Shown: positions 9,312-18,359 of the stretch, piece after piece
Position numbering within the stretch: the first letter of the stretch is position 1
Layout: each line of letters opens with the position of its first letter
IMG/VR virus record: IMGVR_UViG_3300036841_000289
Coordinates: 1-28,469 of that record
DNA: 28,469 nt
Strand: one strand, 5' to 3'
Origin: a virus
Translations under genes and position numbers: made by a program
The notes under the pieces: generated by a model
What the model was told of the DNA's origin: nothing
The model's database searches: none
The model's input: only the letters and a program-made list of their open reading frames with translations

Positions 9312-11087
9312 ATGCCTGTCGCGCACCTCTACCGGGTGGTGCAGGACGCCGCCGGGAACGCCATCGCCGGGGTGCAGGTCACCCTGTGCGACCCGGGCAC
9401 CGACAACCCGATCGTCGACGGCATCTACGCCGACGTGAACCTGACGTCCCCGATGTCCAACCCGTTCACCTGCATGACCGGGGTCATCGACGTCTACCTC
9501 TCCCGGGCCCGCACGGTCCGGGTGAACGCCAGCTACGGGTCCCAGACCCAGATGGCGGATTACATCGACATCCTGCCCAGCGCCGAGATGATTCTGGCCG
9601 CCACCAGCCCGATCGAGGTGGACAACGACGCGTTCCCAGGCGCGATCCTGCAGATGATCGACAACGACACTGCCGAGTGGGTCGCCACGCCTGCCGCCGC
9701 CGGTGCCGTGGTGGAGATCGTCCCGGGCAACGACGTCACCGTGGACAACACCGACCCGTCCCGTCCGGTGGTCGGGGTGACCTCCGGCGCGGCCGGTGGC
9801 GGCAACGTCACGTTCAAGGGCGCTTGGCAGTCGATCGCCTATTACCTCAACGATGTGGTCACCTATCTCAACCGGCTCTACATCTGCGTGCTGGACGTCT
9901 CGGCCACGTTCATCTCCCCGGATTCGGACCAGGCGCACTGGGCCGAGATCGCGGCGATCCACGACGGCAACGGCCGGTTGCAGGCGACCGATCCTGCCGC
10001 GACCGGCGATCTGGTCACACTCAACTACTTCAACACGAACGCGGTCCGTAACCCGCCCCCGTCGGATCTGATCACCGATCTCGGTTCTGGGTCGAACCGG
10101 TGGCGGCGCGTCTACACCGGCGCGGTCGTCACGCCGCCGACCCAGTCCACCCCGAACGGTGCCTCGGTCACCGTCGATGCAACCAAGGGTGATGCGCTGA
10201 TCCCGCTCGGGTCGACCCCGATCACCTTCTCGCAGATCATCAACCCCGCCGTCGGGCAACTACTGCGGATCACCTGGGTACAGGGCAACTCACCGGTCAC
10301 CTTCGTCTGGCCGTCGAACTGCCTGTTCGCCGACGGGACCGGCCCGCAGGTGCTGCAACCCAACTACCAGCTCACCGTCGAGTTCCGCTGGAACGGGAGC
10401 TTCTGGATCGAGATCTCGCGGTCCTCGGTGGCGCACGGCATCCCGATCGGCGGAGCTGCGGGTCAGATGCTGGGCAAGGTGTCCGGCACCGACTACGACG
10501 CGGCATGGGTGCCGCCGCCGATCGCGGTGCCGACCGGTGGAATCGTTCTGTTCGGTGCGGTCAACGCTCCGTCGGGATGGCTGTTGTGCAACGGGCAGGC
10601 GGTGTCGCGGACCAGTTATTCCGCGCTGTTCGCGGTGATCGGCACGACCTACGGCGCGGGAGACGGCTCGACCACGTTCAACGTGCCCAACCTGTCCAGC
10701 CGGTTCCCGTACGGCACCACCCCGGGCTCGACCGGCGGGGCCGCCTCGCACACGCACTCGTTCAGCGACGGCGGGCACACCCACTCGTCCGCCACGCACT
10801 ACCACGGACTGTCCGGGAACGGTCAGGCCCGTATCCACTTCGGCACCAGCCATATCTGGATGGACTCGTCCTCGGCGGGCGCGTCATGGACCAGTGACAC
10901 CAACTCCGGATGGGGTGGCGGCAACGATCTCCCGAACGTCGGCGGGAACTCGAACGGTGCGGCGCTGGGCGGCACCACGGATAACGCGACACCGGGCGCG
11001 ACCGGTTCCGGCACCGCAAATGGAACCACCGGATCGGCGTCGAGCCTGCCGCCCTATCTGGGCGTGCAGTACATCATCAAGATCTGA
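9312..11087 (+). CDS. Tail fibre with C-terminal tail-collar domain
   Basis: The protein is 591 residues. The start is ATG 9312, one base after the upstream stop; an in-frame upstream start would run far into the previous gene. The N-terminus ([16 protein letters not shown]) is a small beta module that recurs in the next gene and may anchor the fibre. Around residue 168 there is a CBM5/12-like pattern (FKGAWQSIAYYLNDVVTY, then RLYICV and HWAEI). A GGAAGQMLGKVSGTDYDAAW linker follows near residue 378. Residues about 409-475 are a phage tail-collar domain (GGIVLFGAVNAPSGWLLCNG, then YSALFAVIGTTYGAGDGSTT and FNVPNLSSRFPYG). A His-rich stretch follows (HTHSF, GGHTH, HYHG), typical of metal-binding fibre tips. 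It ends in a Gly/Thr/Ser-rich tail with SSLPPYLGVQYIIKI, the standard ending of collar proteins. Receptor binding is inferred. Confidence 0.85.
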   Translation: MPVAHLYRVVQDAAGNAIAGVQVTLCDPGTDNPIVDGIYADVNLTSPMSNPFTCMTGVIDVYLSRARTVRVNASYGSQTQMADYIDILPSAEMILAATSPIEVDNDAFPGAILQMIDNDTAEWVATPAAAGAVVEIVPGNDVTVDNTDPSRPVVGVTSGAAGGGNVTFKGAWQSIAYYLNDVVTYLNRLYICVLDVSATFISPDSDQAHWAEIAAIHDGNGRLQATDPAATGDLVTLNYFNTNAVRNPPPSDLITDLGSGSNRWRRVYTGAVVTPPTQSTPNGASVTVDATKGDALIPLGSTPITFSQIINPAVGQLLRITWVQGNSPVTFVWPSNCLFADGTGPQVLQPNYQLTVEFRWNGSFWIEISRSSVAHGIPIGGAAGQMLGKVSGTDYDAAWVPPPIAVPTGGIVLFGAVNAPSGWLLCNGQAVSRTSYSALFAVIGTTYGAGDGSTTFNVPNLSSRFPYGTTPGSTGGAASHTHSFSDGGHTHSSATHYHGLSGNGQARIHFGTSHIWMDSSSAGASWTSDTNSGWGGGNDLPNVGGNSNGAALGGTTDNATPGATGSGTANGTTGSASSLPPYLGVQYIIKI

Positions 11088-11102
11088 CCGGGGATTCGGA
11101 AT

Positions 11103-14100
11103 ATGAGCGCGCTTCGCGACACCATGCCGTACGACTTCACCAGCGGGCCGTATGACGAGGACACCACCAAGACCTACACATTGCCTTTCGACGTCACCAT
11201 CGGCGGGATCACCACCGACCAGGTGACGGCGTGCTGCTGCGGGTGGATCGCGTTTGGCACCTTGAACTGGTCGGAGGACACCGATCAGGGTGGTACGACC
11301 GGGCGGTTCCCGACCGGGGATCCTGCCGCAAGCGGGCTCACTTCCGGTGGGTTGGTCTGTGCTTTCTTCGCACCGATCCCGACCGGCCAGGAAGGATCGC
11401 CCGCCTCGGTCAGCACCACCACCATCGGCGGGGTACAGGCCTGGACCATTACCTGGCCGTTCCAGTATCTCGGTGGCGACTACATCACCAATGCGTTCCA
11501 GGTGGTGGTCTACAACAGCCCCGGCGGGTACCAGATCGAGATCAACATCGGCTCGATCCTGGTGGATCAGTGGCCGACCGACACCGCACCGGCGGGGATG
11601 CCGATGTTCGGTATCTACGTCCCGACTGCATCGGGTGAGACGACGATCCTGAGTGAGCCGGTGGCCGGTGCGTGGCTGGACTCCGACTCCGTGCACGGCC
11701 TGGCGAACAACACGGCCGGTACTGACACGACCCCGGGCCGCTACACCTACGTCTCGGCAGCCCCTCCTCCGCCGGTCACCCTGCATGCCGTCGCGCACCT
11801 CTACCGGGTGGTGCAGGACGCCGCCGGAAACATCCTGCCGGGTGCCCAGGTGTCGCTGTGCGATCCGGGTTCGACCAGCATCATCCCGAACAAGCTCTAC
11901 TCCGACGTCAACCTCACCGTGCCGATCTCCAACCCGTTCACCGTCCCGAACGGGATCATCGACGTCTACCTGGAACGACCCCGCAGTGTCACCGTGATCA
12001 CCGTGTACGGCGGCAGCACGATCACCGCCGACTACCTGGAGCTGATGCCGCTGGCCGAGAACATCCTCGCGGCCACCGGCCCGGTCGTGATCGACAACGA
12101 CGCGTTCGCCGGTGGCGTGCTGCAGATGGTCAACTCGGCGACCGCCGAGTGGGTGGAACCGTCGTTCCTGTCCGGCGGGGTGGCCGAGATCCAGGCCGGT
12201 GAGAACGTCACTGTCGATGCGACCGATCCCGCCTCGCCGGTGGTCTCGGCCAACCCCGGTGTCACCACGATTCAGCCTGGTACCAACATCACCGTCGATG
12301 CCACCGACCCGGCCCAGCCGATCGTCGCTGCCGCAGGTGCCGCCGACGGCGATGTGGCGGCGCTGATCGCGAGCCCGACCAGCAACACCCACCAGCAGCT
12401 GAACACGCTCTACGGCGGCGCGCCGTCGAAGTGGTTCGTGCAGAACACCCCGTACGCCACGCACACCGCCGTCCCGACCCCGTACGAGGGGGACGAGTTC
12501 CTCTACACCACGACCGGTGCCGCGCCGCGTGTCGCCGGGGACGTGTGGACATACCACGCGAACGCCTGGGCCAAGACCGGCAACATCCTCGGCCCGCAGG
12601 GCCCGACTGGTGCTACCGGTGCGACTGGTCCGCAGGGGACGACAGGCGCGACAGGCCCACAAGGAACCACCGGTGCAACTGGCCCGCAGGGTTCGAAGGG
12701 TGATATCGGGGCGACCGGTGTTACCGGTCCGCAAGGACCTGCCGGTCCTACCGGCCCCACCGGTACGACCGGATCACAAGGCCCGAAGGGCGACAAGGGC
12801 GATACAGGCGCGACAGGCCCGGCCGGGCCGACAGGTCCCACCGGGTTGCAGGGGAATGCCGGTCCCATCGGCGCAACAGGCCCGCAGGGCGACACCGGCC
12901 CACAGGGACCGATCGGGCCGGAAGGGCCGGTAGGGCCGCAGGGTGCGGCCGTCTCGGTGAAGGGCACCGTGGCGACCTCGGCCGACCTGCCCGCGACCGG
13001 CAACACCGCCGGGGACGGGTTCGTCGTCGATGACACCGGGCACCTGTGGTCCTGGACGGGTTCGGAATGGGTGGACTGTGGGGCGTTGCAGGGACCGCCC
13101 GGTGATCAAGGACCCTCCGGGGAGGGCGTGCCGACCGGAGGCACCGCCGGTCAGGTACTGTCCAAGATCGACGGGACTGATTTCAACACGCAATGGGTCG
13201 ACCAGACTGGTTCCACCGAGGTCATCGACACCCGTGCCGCCGGAACCTCAGCCGATGATCTGACCACTCCCGGCCTCTACCTCATCACCGCGAGCCATCT
13301 GGGCATCGTCAACGCCCCAGTGGTGGACTCCGACTGCGTTGGCATCCTGACCGTCGACAGGTTCGATGATGCGTCGGAAGGCACTAACTACATCACCCAG
13401 GTTTGGCGAGCCACTGATGTCGACAGGGGAGGTGATTACTGGTTCCGGTCCACCAATTACCTACCTGACTGGTTTGACTGGACACCCATCAAGATGGCGC
13501 TGTACCAGACCGTCAACGACTTCAACCTAGTGATGTTACCTGGTGTGTACCAGACATTTGGCAACTACCCAAACGGTCCTGGTTACGGCAGTAACGGGTT
13601 GCTTGTGGTGCAAACTCTTGGCAATGGAGCGGTCAACCCGGATGCGATGACCCCACCGACGCAAGTCCAGTATTGGACCGCTACTCTCAGTAATTATTCC
13701 TATCGACGCATCTACACCAACCTGGATGGTTGGAGCGCATGGAGTTTCGTCGGTTCTCTCCCGGCAGGCGGGAGTACCGGGCAGGTTCTCGCCAAGATCG
13801 ACAACAATGATTACCGCGTCCAGTGGGTTGACCAGGCGGCAGGCGGTGGCGGTACCCCGTCGAGCACCGTCACCACCCAGGCAATCGGAGACACCGGGAT
13901 AGTCGGCACCAGTACCAACTTCGCCCGCGAGGACCACGAGCACGGGATGCCCAACTTCGGCGGCGTCACGGCGCAGACCACTCCCGGAGCAGCATCATCG
14001 AACGGGTCGGCAACGTCGGTTTCCCGCAGCGATCACACGCACGGCACGCCGCTCAATTCGTTACCGACCGGAGGATCCGCAGGACAGGTTCTTTCCAAGA

Positions 14101-15887
14101 TCGATTCAGCTAGTTACAACGTGCAGTGGGTGACAGTCGGCGTCTGGCGCGGTGAATGGGTGAGTGGCACAAGCTATGCCGCCAATGATGTCGTTACGAG
14201 TACCAGCATCTCCGGGGCCAATATCACGGCGACCTACGTGTGCACATCAGCGAACACCGGCACATCCGCACCGTCGCTGGACACCGCACACTGGGCCGAA
14301 CTGGGTGCTCGGCACAACATCAACGGCAACCTCACCCAGACGGAATCGGGAAACCCGCCGACCAACGCAAGGGAGTTGACACCGAAAAGCTACGTCGATT
14401 CACACGACATGCAGGCTGGCGGTACCGCTGGACAAGTGCTGACCAAACAGTCCGGCACCGACTACGACACTGCGTGGGCAGCACCTGCCGGTGTCATCAC
14501 ACCGGTGCAAACCATCAATCCAGCCAATGGCGCGATCACCATCGATGTCAGCAAGGGTGATGCCTATCTGCAGGTTTCTTCGCCGGGGATCACGAGCATT
14601 GCGCTCACGAATCCGGTCGACAATCAGATCTTCAGGTTGACGATCAACCAAGGCATTTCAGGCAGTTTCCCGTACGACGTGATATGGCCGACGAACATTC
14701 AATGGGCCGGTCAGCCAGGAACAACTGGGCCCAACCCGAATATGGCGGCCAATATGACGATCACCCTTCGGTACCGGGCATCGGGTTCGGCGTGGATCGA
14801 ACTTGAGCGCAGCCAGATGCCCATGGTCTACAAGGGTTCCTGGTCTGCGGCCAGCAACGCTCGTTTTCGGCGCGGTGACGTCGTGCTCTACAACGGCATG
14901 CCCTACGTCGCCACAGCGGACAAGGCGACGGCCGGGACCTGGGTGCCCGCCGAATGGCAAGCGCTCAGTGACCTGCCTACCGGCGGCACGGCTAATCAGG
15001 TGCTCACCAAGGTCGACGCAACGAACTACAACACCGCTTGGCAGTCAGCAGCCCGGTGCAAGGTCGACACCTATGCGATAGCCGGTAGCTACACCTGGAA
15101 CAAGCCCGCCGGGGCGATCATGGTCCAGGTCATAGGTATCGGCGGTGGTGCAGGTGGCGGATCTGGCAATACCACCGCATCGGCCGTTCTCGGCGTCGGA
15201 GGAGCGGGCGGTGCAGGCGGCGGATTGTTCAACCGCACCATCAACGCTGTGGACATTCCGGCGACTGTCTCGGTCATAGTCGGCGCAGGTGGGGCGGGGG
15301 GTGCCAGTGTCTCGGCCAACTCCACTGCAGGGAGCAACGGTGGCGGCGGGACGGGCTCGTCTTTCGGAGGTGCGACCTTCTATTGCAGCACCGCTACATC
15401 GGTTGCTGGATCCGGATCATCTACCTCGATTCCCTCAGGTATCTACGGCGGGGGTAACGGTGCCGGGGGCGGGAGTGGTGTGGCGGGAGGAAGCGCTATC
15501 CCCGCTGTCTCTACAGTCGCTCCTCTGGGGCTGTTTGCCGGTGCGGGCGGTGGCGGTGGAGGTGGAGGGATTTCCGCTGCCAATGCCGCCGCCGCCGGTG
15601 GTTCCGGTGGGGCGACTTCGGCCGGTTCGGGGACTTTTTCGTCCGGTGGTGCCATCGCGACCAACGGCAGTGCAGGCAACCTCAATGCGTCGACCCCCAA
15701 CTCGGTGTATGCCGGAAGTGGCGGCGGTGGTGGAGGTTCGGGGTTGACCGCAGCTGGTGGGTCTGGCGGTGCTGGGGGTTGGCCAGGGGGAGGCGGTGGC
15801 GGCGGAGGTGCCGCCCGCAACGGGTACACCTCGGGGGCCGGAGGCAATGGTGCGGACGGCTTCGTGCAGGTCATCACCTGGTTCTAG
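11103..15887 (+). CDS. Mosaic receptor-binding tail fibre (collagen-like, knob-like, Gly-rich tip)
   Basis: The 1594-residue protein starts at ATG 11103 with GGGGA upstream. Residues 1-228 are a beta-rich domain of unknown type ([20 protein letters not shown]). From residue 229 ([14 protein letters not shown]) it repeats the N-terminal module of the preceding fibre. Residues 497-616 are 40 uninterrupted Gly-X-Y triplets, a collagen-like trimer rod. About 704-800 and 804-883 are two pyocin-knob-like domains ([13 protein letters not shown] and [16 protein letters not shown]). Two metal-site-like motifs follow ([19 protein letters not shown]), then two CBM5/12-like segments near 1018 and 1240. 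Five copies of a [20 protein letters not shown]-type linker punctuate the protein. From residue 1327 it is a Gly-rich domain starting [20 protein letters not shown], as in adhesin-like fibre tips. It is most likely the main host-range determinant; the receptor is not predictable. Confidence 0.85.
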   Translation: MSALRDTMPYDFTSGPYDEDTTKTYTLPFDVTIGGITTDQVTACCCGWIAFGTLNWSEDTDQGGTTGRFPTGDPAASGLTSGGLVCAFFAPIPTGQEGSPASVSTTTIGGVQAWTITWPFQYLGGDYITNAFQVVVYNSPGGYQIEINIGSILVDQWPTDTAPAGMPMFGIYVPTASGETTILSEPVAGAWLDSDSVHGLANNTAGTDTTPGRYTYVSAAPPPPVTLHAVAHLYRVVQDAAGNILPGAQVSLCDPGSTSIIPNKLYSDVNLTVPISNPFTVPNGIIDVYLERPRSVTVITVYGGSTITADYLELMPLAENILAATGPVVIDNDAFAGGVLQMVNSATAEWVEPSFLSGGVAEIQAGENVTVDATDPASPVVSANPGVTTIQPGTNITVDATDPAQPIVAAAGAADGDVAALIASPTSNTHQQLNTLYGGAPSKWFVQNTPYATHTAVPTPYEGDEFLYTTTGAAPRVAGDVWTYHANAWAKTGNILGPQGPTGATGATGPQGTTGATGPQGTTGATGPQGSKGDIGATGVTGPQGPAGPTGPTGTTGSQGPKGDKGDTGATGPAGPTGPTGLQGNAGPIGATGPQGDTGPQGPIGPEGPVGPQGAAVSVKGTVATSADLPATGNTAGDGFVVDDTGHLWSWTGSEWVDCGALQGPPGDQGPSGEGVPTGGTAGQVLSKIDGTDFNTQWVDQTGSTEVIDTRAAGTSADDLTTPGLYLITASHLGIVNAPVVDSDCVGILTVDRFDDASEGTNYITQVWRATDVDRGGDYWFRSTNYLPDWFDWTPIKMALYQTVNDFNLVMLPGVYQTFGNYPNGPGYGSNGLLVVQTLGNGAVNPDAMTPPTQVQYWTATLSNYSYRRIYTNLDGWSAWSFVGSLPAGGSTGQVLAKIDNNDYRVQWVDQAAGGGGTPSSTVTTQAIGDTGIVGTSTNFAREDHEHGMPNFGGVTAQTTPGAASSNGSATSVSRSDHTHGTPLNSLPTGGSAGQVLSKIDSASYNVQWVTVGVWRGEWVSGTSYAANDVVTSTSISGANITATYVCTSANTGTSAPSLDTAHWAELGARHNINGNLTQTESGNPPTNARELTPKSYVDSHDMQAGGTAGQVLTKQSGTDYDTAWAAPAGVITPVQTINPANGAITIDVSKGDAYLQVSSPGITSIALTNPVDNQIFRLTINQGISGSFPYDVIWPTNIQWAGQPGTTGPNPNMAANMTITLRYRASGSAWIELERSQMPMVYKGSWSAASNARFRRGDVVLYNGMPYVATADKATAGTWVPAEWQALSDLPTGGTANQVLTKVDATNYNTAWQSAARCKVDTYAIAGSYTWNKPAGAIMVQVIGIGGGAGGGSGNTTASAVLGVGGAGGAGGGLFNRTINAVDIPATVSVIVGAGGAGGASVSANSTAGSNGGGGTGSSFGGATFYCSTATSVAGSGSSTSIPSGIYGGGNGAGGGSGVAGGSAIPAVSTVAPLGLFAGAGGGGGGGGISAANAAAAGGSGGATSAGSGTFSSGGAIATNGSAGNLNASTPNSVYAGSGGGGGGSGLTAAGGSGGAGGWPGGGGGGGGAARNGYTSGAGGNGADGFVQVITWF

Positions 15888-15921
15888 AAGGTCTGCTGAG
15901 GATGGATTTCGGTTATGTGGG

Positions 15922-15985
15922 TTACGAAAGACATCATCTAAGAGATACTGGGGGTTGACAAAGCCCGGTATTTGTTGCCTAACCC
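15922..15985 (+). promoter_or_regulatory. Possible promoter and leader hairpin between tail operon and helicase genes
   Basis: The 137-base gap after the fibre gene holds a GATACT box (15944-15949) with a weak TTACGA 16 bases upstream. A perfect TTGACA at 15955-15960 has no good -10 partner (TAACCC at 19 bases). An imperfect inverted repeat runs GGGTT/AACCC (15952-15956 with 15981-15985) and ACAAA/TTTGT (15958-15962 with 15971-15975). The gap could restart transcription or weaken read-through from the late operon. It is called from sequence pattern only. Confidence 0.3.
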
Positions 15986-16024
15986 AGGACTCCCCGGCAC
16001 ACTCTTGCACATAGAGGAGGAGTG

Positions 16025-16348
16025 ATGTCGACGCTTGACTATGCCGCCGCGCGTGCCGTGGCGCGGGCGCGACTCCTCGAACGCGCGGTGCACGACTCGG
16101 GCCCCTGGCAGATCGAGATCGCCGGGATCCGCGAGGACGCGGTCAAGGTCCGTACCCCGCACCGGGTGCTGTTCCTGGCCAATTTCTACTCCGTTCCCGA
16201 CCCGGACGCCACGGTGGCGTGGCTGCTCTGCGATGGGCAGTTCCTGTCCTCCAAGGACATCCGGCTCGGCGACTCCGGGCCGTTCTCCATCGAGTGGTCC
16301 ATCATCGGCCCGGATTCGCTGGAGCCCTCGTCACCGGCAGTCGCATGA
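16025..16348 (+). CDS. Hypothetical 107-aa protein upstream of helicase
   Basis: The start is ATG 16025, with AGGAGG at 16015-16020. A GTG at 16022 is also in frame but sits almost on the ribosome site. The product begins MSTLDYAAARAVARARLLER, an amphipathic helix, followed by a strand-rich part (WQIEIAGIREDAVKVRTP, then VLFLANFYSVPDP and FSIEWSII). No domain is recognised. It overlaps the helicase gene by ATGA, so the two are co-translated. The close coupling suggests a partner or accessory of the helicase rather than a tail component, but this is only positional inference. Confidence 0.7.
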   Translation: MSTLDYAAARAVARARLLERAVHDSGPWQIEIAGIREDAVKVRTPHRVLFLANFYSVPDPDATVAWLLCDGQFLSSKDIRLGDSGPFSIEWSIIGPDSLEPSSPAVA

Positions 16349-17919
16349 CCGCATCACCGGCCGCCGCCGCCCGGCCGGTGATGGACAACGGGCGGCTCTT
16401 CCACTCCCCACTCGGCCTATTCGGCTTCCAGGCCGAGTGCGTGGCACGCGCCTACTACCAGGACGGGCTGCTCGCGGTCTGCGATACCGGGCTCGGCAAG
16501 ACGATCATCTCGATGGCGCTGGCCGCGCAGCTGTTCCAGGACGACCAGGTCGACCTCGTCATCCACGTGGCGCAGAAGAACAAGATCGACAAGAGCGAGT
16601 TCCCGGCCGACTGGGCCCGGTTCAGCTCGCTGCGCACGCACGTCTACCACGGCACCAACCGGGGCAGGCGACTGGCCAAGGCGGGCACCCCGGACGTGCT
16701 GATCAGCACCTACGAGACGCTGCGCGAGGACCTGGTCATCTTCTCCGGCCGGTCCGGGCGGGCCCGCACCGACGGCATGCTGGTCGAGGTGCTCAAGCTG
16801 CGCACCGCACGGGTGCTGTGGATCTTCGACGAGATCAGCAAGCTGGGCAACCGGTCCTCCAAGCTGTACCGCGCCTTCGAGTACGTGCTCACCCAGCAGC
16901 GCAACCACGGCCTGCCGCCCCGGGTGCTGGGTCTCTCGGCTACCCCGATGTCCACCGACTACGAGCAGCCGTTCAACATCGGCCGGATCGTCTGGCCCGC
17001 CCGGATGCCGAGCGTCACCTACTTCGAGGACACCTACACCTACGGCCGCGACGACCACGGGCGGCTGCTGTACAAGCGCGGTGCCCGGGAGTGGTTCGCC
17101 GCCCAGTTCGAGCCGCTGATCTACCGCAAGCGGCGCACCGACCCGGACGTGGTCGACCAGATGCCCCGGCTGATGGAGAAGGTGCTCCCGGTCGACCTGC
17201 ACCCGGAGCACCGTGCGCTCTACGAGGCCGTGGGACGCCTGTACGGCCCCGATCCCACCCCGAGGCAGCAGGACCTGCTGCTGATGGCCCAGCGGCTCAC
17301 TGCGGGCCATCCCCGGGCACTGCTGCGCAGCGGCTCGGAACTGGCCAAGGCGGTGGTGGAGACGCTCGGCGCAGACCGGCTGCGAGCCGTCCCGTCGGCC
17401 AAGACGCTACGGCTGATCGAGCTGCTGTCCACACTGAAGGCGCAGGGCGACCCGGCGTTGGTGTTCTGCGCCTTCGCCGAGACCGTGCTGCCCGAGGTGG
17501 CCGCCGATCTGGTGTCCGCCGACCTGCGGGTGGGTATCTACACCGGAGGGCAGTCGTCCAGCTCGAACGAGGCCGCCAAGGCCGCGTTCAAGGCCGGAGA
17601 GCTGGACGTACTGCTGTCCTCGGACGCTGCGGCTACTGGGCTGAACTTGCCTCAGGCGGCCTACGTGATCGAATACGATGCCGCGTCCACGTTCGCCCTG
17701 CGAACACAGCGGTTCGGACGCGGGTTGCGTATCGACTCGGCCAAGTCCCATGTCTATGGCTTGACTATTGTGGCCCGCCGGACCGTCGAGGTCGGCCTGC
17801 TGCAGAGCATGCTCAAACGCAACGACCTACAAGACGAGTTGCACGGCGATCGTGGTGCAGAAGGACATCTCGACGCCAAAGTGCGCCGAGATGTCTCCTT
17901 CGAGGCGTTGCGGAATTAG
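16345..17919 (+). CDS. SNF2/DEAD-like superfamily 2 helicase
   Basis: The 524-residue protein starts at the ATG of an ATGA overlap at 16345-16348; in-frame upstream starts lie deep inside the preceding gene. It carries the two RecA-like lobes of SF2 translocases. Walker A is CDTGLGKT (46-53) and Walker B is the variant DEIS (162-165, FDEISKLGN). Motif III is LSATPMS (about 197-203), and motifs V/VI are AAATGLNLPQA and QRFGRGLR (455-462). The GLGKT Walker A and the C-terminal arrangement are SNF2-like, and the length fits the minimal ATPase core with no extra domain. Phage enzymes of this type act on double-stranded DNA during replication, recombination or transcription. The exact role is not determined. 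DEIS in place of DEAH/DEAD is a conservative variant, so activity is expected. Confidence 0.87.
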   Translation: MTASPAAAARPVMDNGRLFHSPLGLFGFQAECVARAYYQDGLLAVCDTGLGKTIISMALAAQLFQDDQVDLVIHVAQKNKIDKSEFPADWARFSSLRTHVYHGTNRGRRLAKAGTPDVLISTYETLREDLVIFSGRSGRARTDGMLVEVLKLRTARVLWIFDEISKLGNRSSKLYRAFEYVLTQQRNHGLPPRVLGLSATPMSTDYEQPFNIGRIVWPARMPSVTYFEDTYTYGRDDHGRLLYKRGAREWFAAQFEPLIYRKRRTDPDVVDQMPRLMEKVLPVDLHPEHRALYEAVGRLYGPDPTPRQQDLLLMAQRLTAGHPRALLRSGSELAKAVVETLGADRLRAVPSAKTLRLIELLSTLKAQGDPALVFCAFAETVLPEVAADLVSADLRVGIYTGGQSSSSNEAAKAAFKAGELDVLLSSDAAATGLNLPQAAYVIEYDAASTFALRTQRFGRGLRIDSAKSHVYGLTIVARRTVEVGLLQSMLKRNDLQDELHGDRGAEGHLDAKVRRDVSFEALRN

Positions 17920-17986
17920 CCTCGCCCTGCCAAGCCATGCCCCGCTGAGCCGCGCCGGGCCTAGCCATGCCGTGCAGGAGCGAGTC

Positions 17987-17999
17987 TAGGCTCCGGACC
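17987..17999 (+). promoter_or_regulatory. Possible -10 box and TCCGGA-type repeat before 18001 gene
   Basis: TAGGCT at 17987-17992 fits the actinobacterial -10 pattern TANNNT and ends 8 bases before the ATG at 18001. This would give a leaderless mRNA, which matches the absence of a Shine-Dalgarno sequence. No good -35 is visible. The string TAGGCTCCGGACC closely resembles TAGGTTCCCGGAAC at 18346. Confidence 0.3.
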
Positions 18000-18000
18000 C

Positions 18001-18324
18001 ATGGCGCACACCCACCTGCTGACGCAGGTCGAGTTCTGGATCCCGCCGTTGCTGGAGGAGCTGGCACCGGGTGAGAAGGTGACCTGGCAGGCGAGCTTCC
18101 TGACGCTGCCCGACCCGTCCGTGGAGGGCGGCGGCTGGGTGCCGGTGGTCTGCCTGTACCTGGAGGTGCCGGTGACGGCGGAGAACTCGTTCTACGGCAC
18201 CACCATGCTGCCGCCGTTCGCGCTCACCCTGCCGCAGGTGCGCCAGGCGGTGGTGGAGACGCTGGAGCAGCTGGTCAAGCGCCGGGACGAATACCACGCC
18301 GCTAGCGGGGCCGACAAGACCTAG
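18001..18324 (+). CDS. Hypothetical 107-aa protein
   Basis: The frame 18001-18324 has normal phage codon bias and encodes MAHTHLLTQVEFWIPPLLEE, then KVTWQASFLTLPDPS and WVPVVCLYLEVPV, ending in a helix (LTLPQVRQAVVETLEQLVKR). The alternation of strands and a final helix suggests a small alpha/beta domain, but I recognise no family. It follows the helicase gene after an 81-base gap, so it may have its own promoter. No AGGAGG-like site precedes the ATG; a -10-like TAGGCT immediately upstream would make the transcript leaderless. It is the last gene before the long gene-free, structured region. Confidence 0.68.
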   Translation: MAHTHLLTQVEFWIPPLLEELAPGEKVTWQASFLTLPDPSVEGGGWVPVVCLYLEVPVTAENSFYGTTMLPPFALTLPQVRQAVVETLEQLVKRRDEYHAASGADKT

Positions 18325-18345
18325 ATTCCGGGGCCGCGAGGGGGT

Positions 18346-18359
18346 TAGGTTCCCGGAAC
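18346..18359 (+). promoter_or_regulatory. Candidate promoter/operator of the structured region
   Basis: TAGGTT (18346-18351) fits the actinobacterial -10 pattern. It overlaps an 11-base palindrome, GTTCC-C-GGAAC (18349-18359). Transcription from it would begin near 18358, at the left edge of the structured region. No clear -35 is present. The motif is a near match to TAGGCTCCGGACC at 17987. Confidence 0.35.

Noticed and set aside
12600-12945. CRISPR-like periodic repeats
   Set aside because: The periodicity is three codons of Gly-X-Y coding sequence; there are no unique spacers or constant repeats.
15120-15880. PE-PGRS-like protein
   Set aside because: The Gly-rich stretch is the C-terminal tip of a fibre gene and starts with the TWNKPAGA pattern of phage glycine-rich tail domains; there is no PE domain.
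4526-15887. Two genes of exactly equal length (4785 bases, 4526-9310 and 11103-15887)
   Set aside because: The products share no visible similarity over their length; equal size looks like coincidence.
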